From: Trametes villosa
Taxonomy: Eukaryota; Basidiomycota; Agaricomycetes; Polyporales; Polyporaceae
NCBI GenBank assembly: GCA_002964805.2
Contig: PUDQ02000003.1
Location: forward strand, 2,542,001 to 2,606,000
Direction: 5' to 3'
DNA length: 64,000 bases
Part shown: positions 33,501 to 45,723 of the stretch, piece by piece
Position numbering within the stretch: position 1 is the first letter of the stretch
Layout of the letters: the number at the start of each line of letters is the position of its first letter
Notes under the pieces: generated by a model
Database searches by the model: none
The model's input: the letters and a program-made list of their open reading frames with translations, nothing else
What the model was told of the DNA's origin: nothing
Program-made: the position numbers and the translations under genes

Positions 33501-36500
33501 TCCAGTCGGCGATCGGGCTGACCAGTGCGATGTTGTGTGTCTGCCAGAGCGAACACGTGGGTGAGAGCCAGTGTGTGAGTATGGCTCCGAAGGGAGGTCT
33601 TACCACCAGGATGATAGTACGCCCTCGGAGAAAATCTCCCTTGAGGCATCTCTCGACGATCCACTTTGACGTATGCACATCTAGTGCGGCGAGAATCTGA
33701 AGATGAGGCGGTCGTTAGGAGACCGGACGCATGGGACGCAAGCTTCGCTTCGACTCACATCGTCTAGCAGTAGGATATCTGCCGAGGAATACACTGCGCG
33801 AGCGAGGGTGATCCGGGCCTACCAATGGTCAGCCGTTGCGCTTTATCTTTCCCAAGGATCCCATACCTTCTGTCCGCCACTATGTGCGCATCGTCAGTGG
33901 CGCGTTTGATCACAATAGTCTATATGCATACCTCAGTGTGATACCCTTCTCGCCAACCTCGGTTTGGTCCTCCGCCTCGAACAATTTCAGGTCCCGGGTC
34001 AACGCACACTGCTCAAGTACTACCATGGCTGTATCAGAATTTGACTCAAGGCCGACGCGTAGCGAACTCGCAGCTCACCTTTGTTGTACCGCACTTCGTC
34101 GTAGGGTGCTCCAAATAGGATGTTGTTCTACAGTCAAGTCAGGATACAGTTCTGAGGTCTTGCGAGGAGACGTACCCGGATTGTGTCGTTTTGAACCCAC
34201 GATTCCTGAGCGGCGTATGCGACACCGCCTTCTCTTGGCAGGCCCACGAACGAGTCCGACCCCGCCGGAATATAATGGAGCTCGCCTGGGCAGCAGTGTC
34301 TTGTATCAGTCGCTCGTCTAACTAACGAAGAGCGGAGACACCTGGCTCACCCAGCAGTGCCATGAGCAACGACGTCTTCCCGGAACCAGTTGGACCGACG
34401 ATCAGGTTGACCTTCTCGCGTTGGAAGAGCAATTCGTCCTCTACAGTCAGAACAAACCTCCGCCTGCGCGCCCCGCCCTGAGCTCCCGAGGCGGTCGTAT
34501 CGTTGGACCAGGTGAATGAGGCGTTCCGTATGCCGATGACACCTTGGCGATCTTCAGGAACGATGGCCGACCGAATATCTGCTCCTTCGGAATCCTTGCT
34601 TCCCGCGAACTCATCAATGAGCTCCGTCTAGCAGGGCGTCAGACTGGTAGCGCTGCCCTAGAAGGACAGTGACGTACGTTCCAGAGGAAGTCGGAGATGC
34701 GGTTCAAGGAGACGGAGGCTAGTTTGTGTAGGTAAATTCCGGTTGCGTCAAGTATAGAATTGAGGACGAACCCTGAGTCGCCATAGGCAGGACGATGAAG
34801 AACGACTGCATTGCACGACGGAGCATATCGAACACTATAGCGAGTATTAGCCATATCTGACATCTCCATGCGGACCGAGCTTACCGGTCATTGAGGAGAA
34901 CACCACGGCGGCTGATGGCGGGTTAGACGAACCAGCTACGTGTCGTATGTGCATGTCACTTACCCGTAAGTTCCTGCTTCATAATAACCGTCTGTATACT
35001 GATGAGCAGGTATATCTTCGAGACTGACAGTGAGCGGAACTCACGTAGGTGAAATACGTCAACAGCATGATAAAGTATGGAACCGCGTAACTGCAATGCC
35101 GTCAATACGTGAGTGCATCGCGGTATCAGCTACGCTAAAACCACGTACTTGCACAAGGTGATGAAAGACGTGAGGATCTTCGCCCTGCGCACCAAGACCA
35201 ACTCTGCCTGGCGCTTCTCGTCGAGCTGGGCAGCCGTGCGGTTCTCCCATCCGAACAGCTTGACCATGCGGATGACGTACATGACTACGCGAGCATACGT
35301 TGTGTAAGGGAGAAATACCACGGTCATGACACCGGCGTTCGGCACTCACCTTCGCTGACTGACTGAACGCGGGCGTCCGTCTGTTGGAAAAGTGTGGTCA
35401 GGCGCTGGCAAGGGAGGCAAGAGAGAGGAAGGATCAGGGGGCACGTACGTGCTTCATTTTCTCAGCCTGTATACCCTTGACCTTCTTAGCCAGATATCCG
35501 GGGAGCGGCAAGGAGCACGCCATGGCCACGATCCCTACGATCGCACTAGGAGTAGAAGGCAATGAGGTTTGATGTGAGTGATTACGAGAGTGCGGAACGT
35601 ACCTCCACCCGAGCACCTTGTACAAGAAGACGGCTGCGAAGATGAGATGGACGGGCAATTCCATCCCTACGACAGTAAGACGCGAAGGTGAGAACGCGCT
35701 GCCAAAACTGGTGATGCCACGAAGACGTACCGAAGTAGATGGTGATCATCGCAAAGTCGTTGATAGCGCGCAGGTCGCCCGATACCAGGTTGTTGATCCT
35801 GCCGATGAGATGCGCACTCCCGCCTTTCCCCTCGATACCTCCGCGGCCGGGGTTGGGTTTGGCACCACCTACGCTTGCCGGCTCGCTATCTTGCGTTGAC
35901 TTGCCTTTCCCCTTTGCAGCCGCGGAGTCTGGGGTGCCAGCCTCTGTGCGTTCGTCTGCCTCAGACTGCTGGGGCGTAGCGGTTCGGGATTCCGAGCTTC
36001 CAACTGCAGTCCCTTCGGAGGCAGTCGCGTCGCCGCTCCCGCCGTCATCGGATTCTGCGGTCTCCGCCTTCATGCGTATGCGCAAGGCGTGCTCGAAAAC
36101 CAGATCCGTGATGATGGCCTCAATGCGAATCCCTATGCGAGTCTGATCATGCGCGCAACGGTTAGCAGAGATTACCGCGACTCCATGCATGCATGAGGGA
36201 AGGGAACGTGAGTTACCTCGCAGAATGTGAGCCACTGAATTAGGACGTCCCGCACGGTGCTTCCGAAGAAGAACAGCGCGATCCAAAACCAAGGGCGGAT
36301 CTCGGCGTTGGTCTGGTCCTTCTCCATGTAACTGTCGCAGTTGAAAGCGTGAAAAAGATACTAAGCGCTTCGACGTCGAAGAGATACTTACGAGAGGAGT
36401 TGGTTGACGGCGACAGGAGGGGCAAACGACCCGACGGTCTAAGCAGCGCCGTTAGTTCAGAAGAGGCCATACAGTAGTCGAGCGGTGAATGTTTACCATC

Positions 36501-37757
36501 ACGAAATCCAGAACTGCCATCTGGCATAGCTGTACACCTAGCAAACGCATGGAGTCAGCTACCCCGTGCGTGTCATTGATACAACCCAAGACTGGTTACC
36601 GAATATTCGAAGCACCCCCAGCGTGATGTTCCGACGGGACTTGACCTGCAGCGGATCCAAGAACTGTAAAGTCATCGCTCGTCAGCGTCTAAGATAGACG
36701 TGCTGAAGCGAAGCGCATACCGGAAAGCTCTGGGCTCTGAGCACGGCCAAGTGATCGTAGTCGGGCAACGGCGGGAGCATCTCATAGGTGAGGCGCGGGA
36801 TGCGCCATGCGCGCCAGACAATTGGCTCCAGGTATCCGTACAAAAGGAGCGACAGGAGCGATGCCGTCTGCTCGGGCGCAGGCGGGATGGATTCCTGCAA
36901 GGACTGTCGTCGCCAGGTGGTCAGTCGTCACGTTGTGTGCAGAGGCAAGGTTCACGAACCTTCGTTTGGAGGGGAGTGTACTTCCTCGGAGTGAGCAGCG
37001 GGACGATCACTCCGCCCAAAGACAACATGCCGATCTTCACCCAGAGAAGGTTCCCCTCAGCTAAGTCCACGGGAGATTCTGTGAGCGTCGCGAGGGGCCA
37101 TATATCGCGGTAGACGTATACGCCCCATGTCACCGCAAGGACGAGAGAGACATGCGCGAACGCTCGCTGCCTCATTTGGATAGGCGCGAACACGGCGAGC
37201 AGGCCCAAGACGGCCAAGTACGTCTGGAGAGTAAGGGTTAAGGAAAGCATCCGTGGAGCGCTGAGTGGACCTACATAGAGTGCACATAGCGCGTATGCCA
37301 CGACGACATTGAGATCTTCATGCACGCTGACACGGTGCGCGACGGCGGGGACTGAGAGACCAAGGAGTGCCAGGACAACCAAGAGCTGGACCAGCCTGTA
37401 GCCGAGAATCGTGACGCCACCGAGAGATTGTATCTGCCGACTCAGGAAATGCAGACGAGACCCCCTAGAGTTGTCCCAGTCGTGTTCTTCATGCTCGAGG
37501 TCGGTTTCTAAGCGTGTCAGCGATTCGCTCTTTCCGCTAGTACTGCGTATAGCGGTGACTAGAAGTACGAGTGCGGAGAGGGCGGCGCAATATACTGGGA
37601 ACAGCAGCGTATTCGTCCACAGGCTAGACGTGAGAGTAAGTTAGCTGCATACCCTGAAGAATGAATGGCGTAAATACCGGGTTTGGCCGTCGAAGACGGC
37701 GAGTGGAAGTTGGTAAGCAAATGCCTGTTCCAACCAGGCTTCACTCGGCCTCCTCAT
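30554..37757 (-). CDS. ABCC/MRP-type full-length ABC transporter, gene 2 of tandem pair
   Basis: This is a paralogue of gene 1 with the same domain order and largely the same intron positions. The start is ATG 37757 ([19 protein letters not shown]), upstream of a GTATTT donor; gene 1 has GTATTA at the matching place. The first helix is [19 protein letters not shown]. The TMD1 insertion (between RMKAETAE and [14 protein letters not shown]) is Ser/Glu/Ala-rich but different in sequence from gene 1. NBD1 has Walker [19 protein letters not shown] (~34.38 kb), a signature split by introns around the microexon 33867-33879, and the H-loop [17 protein letters not shown]2 has [10 protein letters not shown] (~31.54 kb), [19 protein letters not shown] (~31.1 kb) and Walker B KLLILDE. 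The C-terminus is [14 protein letters not shown] before TGA at 30554-30556. It is a predicted exporter with unknown substrate and no visible disruption. Confidence 0.95.
33867..33879 (-). other. 13-nt microexon inside the NBD1 ABC signature of ABC gene 2
   Basis: On the minus strand TGGCGGACAGAAG is flanked by CACATAG upstream (3' splice site) and GTATGG downstream (5' splice site). It codes the GGQK of the [12 protein letters not shown] signature. The downstream 48-base intron (33866-33819) ends in TTGGTAG before GCCCGGATC. In gene 1 the same codons continue without this second intron. Confidence 0.85.
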
Positions 37758-39548
37758 GTGTGCGTCTGGCGGCTCCAGCGCTTGAAAGCGCAAGACTGTG
37801 TACTAGAGAGAGCTGAGCAGGGAGAAACACCGTCGCAGCAACTCGAAACGCACCTTTAACAGAACGCTGCAGTCGAGAAGCAGCGTTCATCCGCAGGCGC
37901 GCCGAGATAGCGACTTTCCCCGTGCGAATCGGAGTTTGCGGGCCCAGTGCGGGGCGCTGCCGCCTAGCCGAGTGACGCCCACCGACGATCTCACTCCGCA
38001 CATGCCAGCCTTGCTTGACGCAATCGCATACCGGCGGTGTTGTGGTCGGGAACGACGGGTGTACTTACCGTTCGACATCGCTGTGTGTCTCAAGCGCTCG
38101 CGCGCTGGGGGAAAGGACTCCGGGGACGATGTCGGGGGCGAATGGAGGACACCCGCACAACGTTGCTACACATCGTCGGTCGAACTCGTCCCCGGCGTTC
38201 AGGCACGCTGGAGCCATGGGCCAGCGCGGTCATTGATTCATTGAGATCTTCGAGAGATGCTCACGGCCTCCACGCGGGCACCGGATACCATTATACCGCA
38301 TCGGTGTGCGCATGATGCGCCCGAGCGAGTCGGAGACTCGGAGTCGTGGAGAACATTTCTGCGGGACATTCAGGGAGACCGAAGAGATGTTGATGCAGAT
38401 ATGAACTTCTCATGCTGCGCGTTGTCGTTCGTGAGATCCCGAACGTGAGTGCGTAGACTAGTGTAGCAAAAATAGCGCACTCACCGCGCCGAACAATACG
38501 TATGGTTGCCCGGGTACGTGGGGCGGAGCGCGCTGGAGTCGGTCACGGGCGCAGCCCGCAGCAGAGCACAAGACAGAAGTGCTTCCGTAGCTTAATGGGC
38601 GCGAGGTGGTACCTCCGGCAGGGGAGAGTCACCGGTCACTAGATGGTGGCAGGCGGCAGCCGTTCGAGTCGCGTCATCCAAGTTCGTTTCGCATGTTGTA
38701 CTGGCGTACGCGAGAGTCGAGTGAGAGTAGTGTACTCTTTAATATCAGGACTGAATCCATCAAGAGCCGTGGACCACCCAGAAACGAGGGCATTGCTGCC
38801 GGGGAGTCGTGATTTTGAACGTTTCGGACGTCGACACGTGCCACGCCGTGAAACGAGTTTTGGGTGTTCTGCCCGCATCATCATAGACGTTGAATGCGGC
38901 TTTTTCAAAGCGCGTCGCTGTATACGGAGAGAATGCATACGTATGAGTGAGTGGTGAGAGTGGAAGAGAAACTGATGGTGGGGAGTGGCAACGCCTGCGA
39001 GGCCGAATTTGTTTGTACGTATTTGCGAATCCTCTAAACGCCGGGGGTGGATGGGCACGGAATCCGAAACACATTTATAGCTACATCTTGCCCCGCGAGG
39101 CCTCAATGAGTAGTGAAATCGAACATATGACATGTATTCCAGGTATTGTATAGAGAACTTATTGAGTATTGTAACCGATGCACGAGATACCCGCAGTAGG
39201 AGCTCATAGGGGGACTCAAAACGAGATCCATTCTACTCAATACATGCCTCCAAGTGGCAATGCGCGATCGCGAGGGTTTTTGTAGAGGCGCGCGGGCGAG
39301 CACGAGCGCAAAAGTGCGCGGAGAGGCAGCGACCGCGCGAGCGTCGAACGAGAGGCGCGCCTCAGCCACTTTCGCGTTTGACCGCGTCACGTGACAGGGG
39401 CGACCCACTCCTCGGTAACCATGGCCTCGCATCCTGACGGCGAGGAGGGGCCTACACAACACTCGACACCCCGGAGCGACAACACAAAGATGTAAAGTAT
39501 CTGAGGAATATTTACAGCAATTTAGAACTAATTCCGAGCCTGCAGAAC
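37758..39548. other. Intergenic region with no confident gene
   Basis: It holds the ABC gene 2 promoter at its left end. A 102-codon plus frame (37936-38244) and a 164-codon minus frame (39133-38639) show no domain. The palindrome GTCACGTGAC lies at 39386-39395. A stretch near 38.58-38.69 kb has tRNA-like ends but no cloverleaf. Confidence 0.4.
39386..39395. promoter_or_regulatory. GTCACGTGAC palindrome (E-box/CDEI-like)
   Basis: A perfect 10-bp palindrome with the CACGTG core recognised by bHLH factors of the Cbf1/USF type. It lies about 155 bases upstream of the AT-hook exon at 39549. A role in its expression is inference from position. Confidence 0.4.
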
Positions 39549-39714
39549 ATGGGAGATCAGCATCTGAGTCGAAGCCGGGGTGGCAGGCCAAAGAAGCGGA
39601 GACCTACCAGCCAAATGGACAACTTGGAGCGGGCACGCGCAGCGAAGAGGGCTCGCACACTTGACGAGCAAGATGAGAATATTCCGGTCCCCGTGCCCTC
39701 GAAAAACCGTGAGG
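39549..39714 (+). CDS. AT-hook-containing first exon, gene incomplete
   Basis: ATG at 39549 in good context (ACATGG) opens MGDQHLSRSRGGRPKKRRPT, which contains an AT-hook core (GGRPKKRR) that doubles as a nuclear localisation signal. It continues NLERARAAKRARTLDEQDEN and reaches a canonical GTAAGTG donor at 39715. No downstream exon is recognisable; the following sequence is the ATGCAT cluster. The exon resembles the basic N-terminus of transposase-associated proteins in basidiomycetes and may be an orphan left by a transposon. Confidence 0.45.
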
Positions 39715-39760
39715 TAAGTGACGGAACACATATGAATAGGCTATAGTCTCAGTTGACCAG

Positions 39761-39896
39761 ATGCATCTGAGTGAGCATTGCTCATCCTCCGGATGCATTC
39801 GTCTTACCAGATGCATCCGCATGCGGTCCGATGCACGGATGCATTCGTGTACAGATGCATCCGTGAATACAGATGCATCCGAATCCACTAATGCAA
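39761..39896. repeat. Cluster of ATGCAT palindromes
   Basis: ATGCAT, mostly as (G)GATGCAT(C/T)(C/T)G, occurs at 39761, 39793, 39811, 39839, 39855 and 39873, with near-copies at 39831 and 39891. Spacings are 32, 18, 28, 16 and 18 bases. Subterminal repeat clusters of this kind are bound by transposases in some DNA transposons; that role here is inference. Confidence 0.8.
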
Positions 39897-39914
39897 TTCG
39901 GCGTTAAAATATAT

Positions 39915-39994
39915 AATCGCCCGTCCGGAATCGAACCCAGTGCCGGTCACGAATAGCCTCGGTGTGCTTATCCACTCCGCCAAAGGTCTCTTAA
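39915..39994 (-). pseudogene. tRNA-like remnant
   Basis: On the minus strand TTTGGCGGAGTGGATAAGCAC resembles an 8-25 D-arm region, and GGGTTCGATTCC resembles a T-arm. The T stem has mismatches and the acceptor ends do not pair, so a functional tRNA is unlikely. It could be a tRNA-derived SINE head or a decayed gene. Confidence 0.35.
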
Positions 39995-42001
39995 CCGTAT
40001 ATTTGCGTACAGTGCACATAGCCGTTTGTGGCCACCACCCGCCTCGTCCTGACGATACCCCTCACTGAATTTAATACTAGCCCTATCCCTGTGATGGCAT
40101 GGTTTGCGGGCGACGGGGTCAAATATACAGCAAGCGTCAGAGATAGGGTGTCCCCGGGGGTGGCGTGAATCACTTTGCAGCGACAGTGTCTGGTACCAGC
40201 CCAGTGCCCGACTCGGAGCTCGCCCGAGATGGCAGTCCCGACAGCCCGAGGACGTCTGAGGGAAATGGAATATGAATGGTATAGCTCTGCGTGAAGGTCT
40301 TGCATGTAGTGTCGCTCTGGCTGCTCATTCCCCGGCTCGAATGACGGAGGGTGCACGCAAGAGACCGTCCGGCGTCGTACCAGAGACGTGCACCGGCCCT
40401 TTCGCAGGTGGGTTGTTGTGAGTACGATGCGGCGAGCGGGATGCTCGCGCTCACCAGAGTGAAGGCAAGTTGAGCGCGAGAGGCTCGAGCCCGTCTTGAT
40501 GTGAGCAGCCAAGGCACCTCAGGCGCGCTCGAGCATGACTAACTCACGGTGGTGTACTCACTGTCTGCGCCTAGGTGCGGGCGCGAAGTGACCCCGCACG
40601 TCGTGGTTAGTCGGCGGAGGTTTGTGCGGTTGGCGCAACGAGGAGCGAAGAGCATACCGGGTGCCATTGCGAGGGGGGAGATGATGAACGTCCTGCGTGG
40701 AAAGTTTGAGATGGCCAGTACTTACTCGCGCCTTCTCCGAGCAGCGCCGCTAGCGAGCATGGGTACGGGGGAAGCACAACGGTCTTCCTCGTGCACCCTC
40801 CGTCATTCAAGCGAGAATACCAGCAGCCTCCCACTGCCTGGAGTCGACGGCGTCAGGAGTGGCAGGCGGATATGCAGTTGACGAGACTAGCATGGGCGCG
40901 CGCTGCGTCGGTACAATGAATGCAGCCTCCTCGCGCGACGAGACAGTCACCATCGCAATGCGCCACAACGTCATGATCACGAGCTAGATAGGAGAAGGTA
41001 ACGCTCAGTACGAACATCGCGTGCGTATGGAGATGATGCTATCTACGCCCACGTCAAGATGATCGAGTCGGACTTGCCCTCCTCTGAGCGTGCAGCGGCA
41101 CGGGCGGCGGACTGTCCATGAGCACAACGAGGCGGGTCATGTTGCGAGGACGTTCGCACAGCTGGGCACCAGCCTCCGCAGGAAGAGCACTCGCAGAGGT
41201 TGCCCGTAGTAGGTTATGTCATCCAGCTGTAAAGCAACGCGTGAGTAAATGCTTGAGTCGTACACATGAGCACTCTGACATACTCTATTCATGCGCATCG
41301 CGCTCGACAGCGACTGGGATGCCCGCATTGTACTGGCGGCTGACCACCGCCGCTTCCTACATGCAATCGGGTGCCGTCTCCGGGAAACACTCATTATGGG
41401 AGAGGCGCTCGATGACTCGGATGCTTCCGTGCAGCATCGCATGTCGCGAGAAGGCGTCGCAAGAAGGCGACAGGCGGAGCTCCGGCGGAATGGGAAGTCG
41501 GGACCAACATCCTACGGCATGCGGCATGCACACCTGTTGCTTGTGCCCGGGCAGGACGGCGGGGCGCGACTGGACGTTGCTGCTTCGATGGACGAGCACG
41601 ACGGTGCTCGCGCCCTCCCATATACTTTGGGCGTGGACATCTAGTAACGACCTTCGTATGCTTTCATTTCCTCGGCGCGTGCGATTGCCTGCTGAGCGGC
41701 GCGATGTGCGAAACGCCATGAAGCCTGGAGCGAGTACGTGAAGCGAGTAGTGATGGAGCGCGAGAGGACGTCATGATCGCGTCGAGGAGCTGCTCTCTTC
41801 TGCCGGCTACAGATCGTGGTGGTCATTGTCTGCCACTCCGACGTACGTGTTGAAGATACCGCGCCGAAGAGTGGCATGATAGGCAAGAGCGAGTATACAC
41901 AAGTCCCTCATCGGCCCGATCCCAGCTTGCAACGCAGTCTCTATACAAATACGAGCGAACTCGACTCCATCCGAATCCATACAACGGCAGTGTACGTAGT
42001 C
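39995..42001. other. No confident gene
   Basis: Frames on both strands (173 codons minus at 40512-39991; 117 codons plus at 41291-41644; 120 codons minus at 41719-41357) overlap one another and lack domains. The region is 3' of the KDZ transposase gene and probably includes the transposon's end, which was not found. Confidence 0.4.
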
Positions 42002-45000
42002 CTACAGCGACGCCTTGCGCTTCTCGCGTTCGAGGGCCGGAACACGAAGAGCGGGCAAGTCGTCCAGAAATGCATTCAGAGACGCATCGCGCTGCGATGA
42101 CAGTTAGGAAACACGGCATGTCTGAGACGTAGACACTCACTAAATCAATCTTGTCCTTGAAATGAGCGTGGCATAGGCTGAGGAGGCGGGAGTAACGATG
42201 GGCCTGTCTGTGGTGGCCGTGAGAGCGGAACGGAGGAGACAAACTGGCGGACACACCTGCGAGCATACACAGCCGCTGCAGGCTCAAGATCGTCCTCCCT
42301 CTGCGCGGCACGGTCTGTCCACTCGCGGCGATAGTATCCGAAGAATCGTATAGTTCTGGCCATCTCCTCCCTCAGCAACCGAACATCTTCCTCCCAGCGC
42401 TTCTTGATCGCACTGCAGTGAAACCAGTGGGCTCGGAGAGCTGTACAGGAGTCAGCGGCTGGACGAGTGAATACGAGGGGGCTTACCATCGCTGTAGAAT
42501 GCGCTGTACGGGCTGTCTGGTTTACCGTTCGAGACGTCGAACTTCTCCCAGAGCCAGGATACCGTCTCGCGACTTTCGTTGAGCTTGCGCTGCTCGGCGT
42601 CCACGGTGAATTTGACCACGTCCTGTGGGCGTAGAGGGCGGAAAGAACTGTCGTCTTCGGACATGCCTAGAGCGACTAGGGCCACACGGGCACGGCGATA
42701 TTGGTTGGCGACCGTGCGTACGGTGTCCTCCATGTGGCGAATACGCGTCACAGTACGCGTCGCGTTTTTCTTATTGACGGCACCAGCCTTCTTGATCTTG
42801 TAAGCCTCACGACCGATAATGGCCGTCCGTAGTTCATCCAGCGTGTCGCTCGCCTGCGCTTGGCGGACTTGTTGCTCGAGTTGCACGAGCTCGCGCATGC
42901 ACGGCTCACGGAGCACGGAGTCGTCGTACGAAGACGGAAGAGCAACGGTAGCGTCGTGCACTTCGCACCAGGAGTCCGACTTGCCGCCCACGACGCGTGG
43001 GGGTGGGAAGCCCTTGCTGATCGTGCCGGTCATCTCACGACGGTCACGTAGAGGAAAAGAGGAGGGAATGCTTCGCGCCGGCACGGTAGGGTTGGCGTCA
43101 AGGAGTTTCACCGCCTCATTGACAAGTGGAGCTATGTAGGTGCGGCTCAGAGTGAGACACGCTGCGACGTTGGAGAGATAGCGCTGGCAGCGAGGCTGCA
43201 GAGCATCAAGGTCGGCATCGTCGCTCTCTAGAGCGTCCAAGATGGCATCCCTAGTTACTCCAGTCAGCTAGCGACAAACCAATGATGTTAGCGGGTGGCA
43301 CACCTTTCGTTCTCGAGCTCAATGCATTGGAGAATGAACCCCAGCGGTCCCACGGCGTCGTCATGAGTATTGTCGTGTTTCTTGCCTATCATGTCGAGCA
43401 ACTGCTTATCCGTGAGACCTGCAAAACGTCAGGACGTGTCCGATCGGGCGAATAGCGAGGAAGCATACCGTAGTTCTTGTTTAGGAGATAGGGATTATCT
43501 GCCTTTTCGAACCGCCGAGGATCGACCACGTTCTTCTCCCACTCAGCCTCCATCTGTCTCCACGTGGGTATCTTCTGCTTGTGCTCCGGCTTCATGTTCT
43601 CCTCGAGAGCAGTGAGGTGATGCGACGACTCTGCGAGCTGCTTTTCCGCCTCCTTGAGCCTTCCGTACAGATATTTCGCTGTGCCGTGGCGGGTCAGATT
43701 CATGTCGGGACGGGTGTGCAACGACTCACGCATTCCGTGCACCCGACGCACATTCATGTCGTTGTGGTAGTCGTTGATGATATCGTGTCGGTGTCCTGCG
43801 GACATCTCCCTCGTTCGAATGGCCAAAGCATTGAATCCCGCCCAGATACGCTCGGAGGCTTCGCCGTCTGTCATACCGACGCCGGGCGTATAATGATAGG
43901 AGCGCCAGATCTGACACCATAGGCGATGAGCGGCACCATGGAACTTGGGGATGAGGGATCGGGTCGGCGGGAAGTGCGTGTGGCTGATGCTCTTCAAGTG
44001 TGCGAAGTTCTTCCGGAATTCTGCGAGACGTATTGCGAACTTCTTGTCGTATTGGCAGTTGATGTCGTAGCCGCGACACATGAGTTTCAAGATGTTCAGC
44101 CACGGCTGCAAACCCGAGAGCTGCGCGTAGTCCGCCCAGGCGAAGCTGGAGTACTGTGAGTATGTACAAGCAAGGACAACAGCGATTGAACGTACCCTTC
44201 TCCCTTAAGCAAGTCTACCATTCCACCGGGTATCACGAACATGTGGCGGGAGCAGGTCAAACCCACCATGCCCGAGACCTGTCCGCTGTACCGCCCGTAT
44301 CCCATTGCGCCGAATTTGTTACAAGAACTTTCCTGTAGACATAGGTTACGTGAACAGGCTCAGAGCCCACGGGCGACGACAGACTGACCTCCTTGACCTG
44401 AGGTTTGAACTTCGCCTGATACTGGGCAAAGTCCGTCTCATTCGCGAAGTATCCGGATCCCTCAGTAAGCGGGAAATCCGCTGGGTCCATCGGCTTGAGC
44501 TTCTGGTTTTGATGGAAGTTGCCATCGACGCTATAGAAAAGCGTGTCCAGAAACCTGATCGAGAATCAAACATCAGCATGCAGAGGAGGGTAACGCGAGA
44601 TATGAACGTACTGGTCCTTGTCACTGCGCGCTGCCCAGCCAGGCGCCATGTTCTTATCCGGCTGCGGGCAACACGGGCATTGCACAGCAAGGCTACCCGC
44701 AGGCAAGCCGGAGACCGGTTCTTGATCCATGCGCCGCGTCGTTCGCAAGAAGGTGAACTCGCGCATCGTCGTGGTCAATTCCCGCTCGCAATCCTGGGCA
44801 GATGTCAGGAGCATACACAAGAAGCTGGCGCCGCCGCATACATACCTTTGTCCCGTCGGGGTGAACCGCATCCGTCGAACGCCTGAGGTAGGTGACGTAG
44901 TCCATAGCCGTGACCTGCGTCTGCAGGGAGAGCAGATGGTAATCGCGGAGGCCGTTGATAGTGAACGCAGTTGTTGGAAGGCTCCATGATCCGGGGAAGA

Positions 45001-45723
45001 GCCCGAAAGCGAGCAACTGGATGGGATCGGGGACCAGCGTACCGTCGGCGGTGCAATGACAGAATCGCAGAGCCATTGCATGGATACCGTGCCCATGGAT
45101 GATTGTCATCTTCCGAGGCTCCGGGCAGCACACGCACGGCTCGCCGCCATGTCCAAGGGAAACAACTAGGCCGAGATCGTACAGCGAGCGACGTTGCCAA
45201 AAGCGAAGGGTAGGATCCCACTCCTCGACGCGGTGAAACGGGTTGCGAGTGTGAGTGTTAACCACGCATTGCTGGCATTCGGTAGGAGCGTGGAAGCAAT
45301 CGAAGCAGCGGTAGGCACGCTGGGTGTCGCCGAAGGGGATGTCGCACGTAGCGCACTGCAGAGGGTAGGTGGGGCCTGCTTCACGAAGGAGGAGGGTCTT
45401 CTGCGCCTTCTGCGCCCAAGTATGTAGGAACTGCCGCATGCGTTCGCTAGGAGGCTACGGGGGACTTAGTCACGACAAGAGTGAAACAACTTGGTATGAC
45501 GCACTATGGTATTGTTCACCTTCGCCTTCTTTTGGGGCCCATCCGCCTCCGGTTCTGACCCTTCTCCGTCCCTCGTGTCCGTCGCATGCTCAGTTGGAAC
45601 AGGGGTGCTCGGAACGGACGGCGTGCTGGAGCCAGCGAAAGGATTGAGTCGTCGAGCAGGACCCGACGACTGCGAGCGCTTCATGGTCGGCATATCGAGA
45701 TGCTTGCGCTTCTTCGACGCCAT
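42002..45723 (-). CDS. KDZ (Kyakuja-Dileera-Zisupton) transposase with CxC2-like cysteine cluster
   Basis: ATG at 45723 opens a basic leader (MASKKRKHLDMP; GPQKKAKV). After an intron the next exon carries a cysteine-rich DNA-binding-type domain (CATCDIPFGDTQRAYRCFDC; CQQCVVNTHTRNPFHRVEEW; SLYDLGLVVSLGHGGEPC). The RNase H-fold transposase core follows: YSVDGNFHQN (first acidic residue), TCSRHMFVIPGGMVDLLKGE, MCRGYDINCQYDKKF, KFHGAAHRLWCQIWRSYHY and GMTDGEASERIWAGFN. A long coiled-coil C-terminus comes next (CMRELVQLEQQVRQAQ; ALRAHWFHCSAIKKRW). The last exon ends PALEREKRKASL before TAG at 42002-42004. It is the enzyme of a large cut-and-paste transposon family of fungi. All blocks are present and in frame as far as can be read, so it may be active. 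Confidence 0.94.
42002..45723 (-). mobile_element. KDZ DNA transposon (coding part; ends not located)
   Basis: The extent given is that of the transposase gene. Terminal inverted repeats and target duplications were not identified by eye on either side, so the true element may reach into 40-42 kb and past 45.7 kb. Confidence 0.7.

Noticed and set aside
38577..38690. tRNA-like stretch (GTAGCTTAATGG at the left, CGTTCGAGTCG and CGTCATCCA at the right)
   Set aside because: The 5' and 3' ends do not pair and no anticodon stem fits between them, so it does not fold as a tRNA.
39750..39900. CRISPR-like array
   Set aside because: The repeated unit is only about 8-10 bases with irregular 16-32 base spacing, and the genome is eukaryotic.
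41291..41644. 117-codon plus-strand ORF
   Set aside because: No domain or promoter, and it overlaps minus-strand frames of similar length; not distinguishable from chance.
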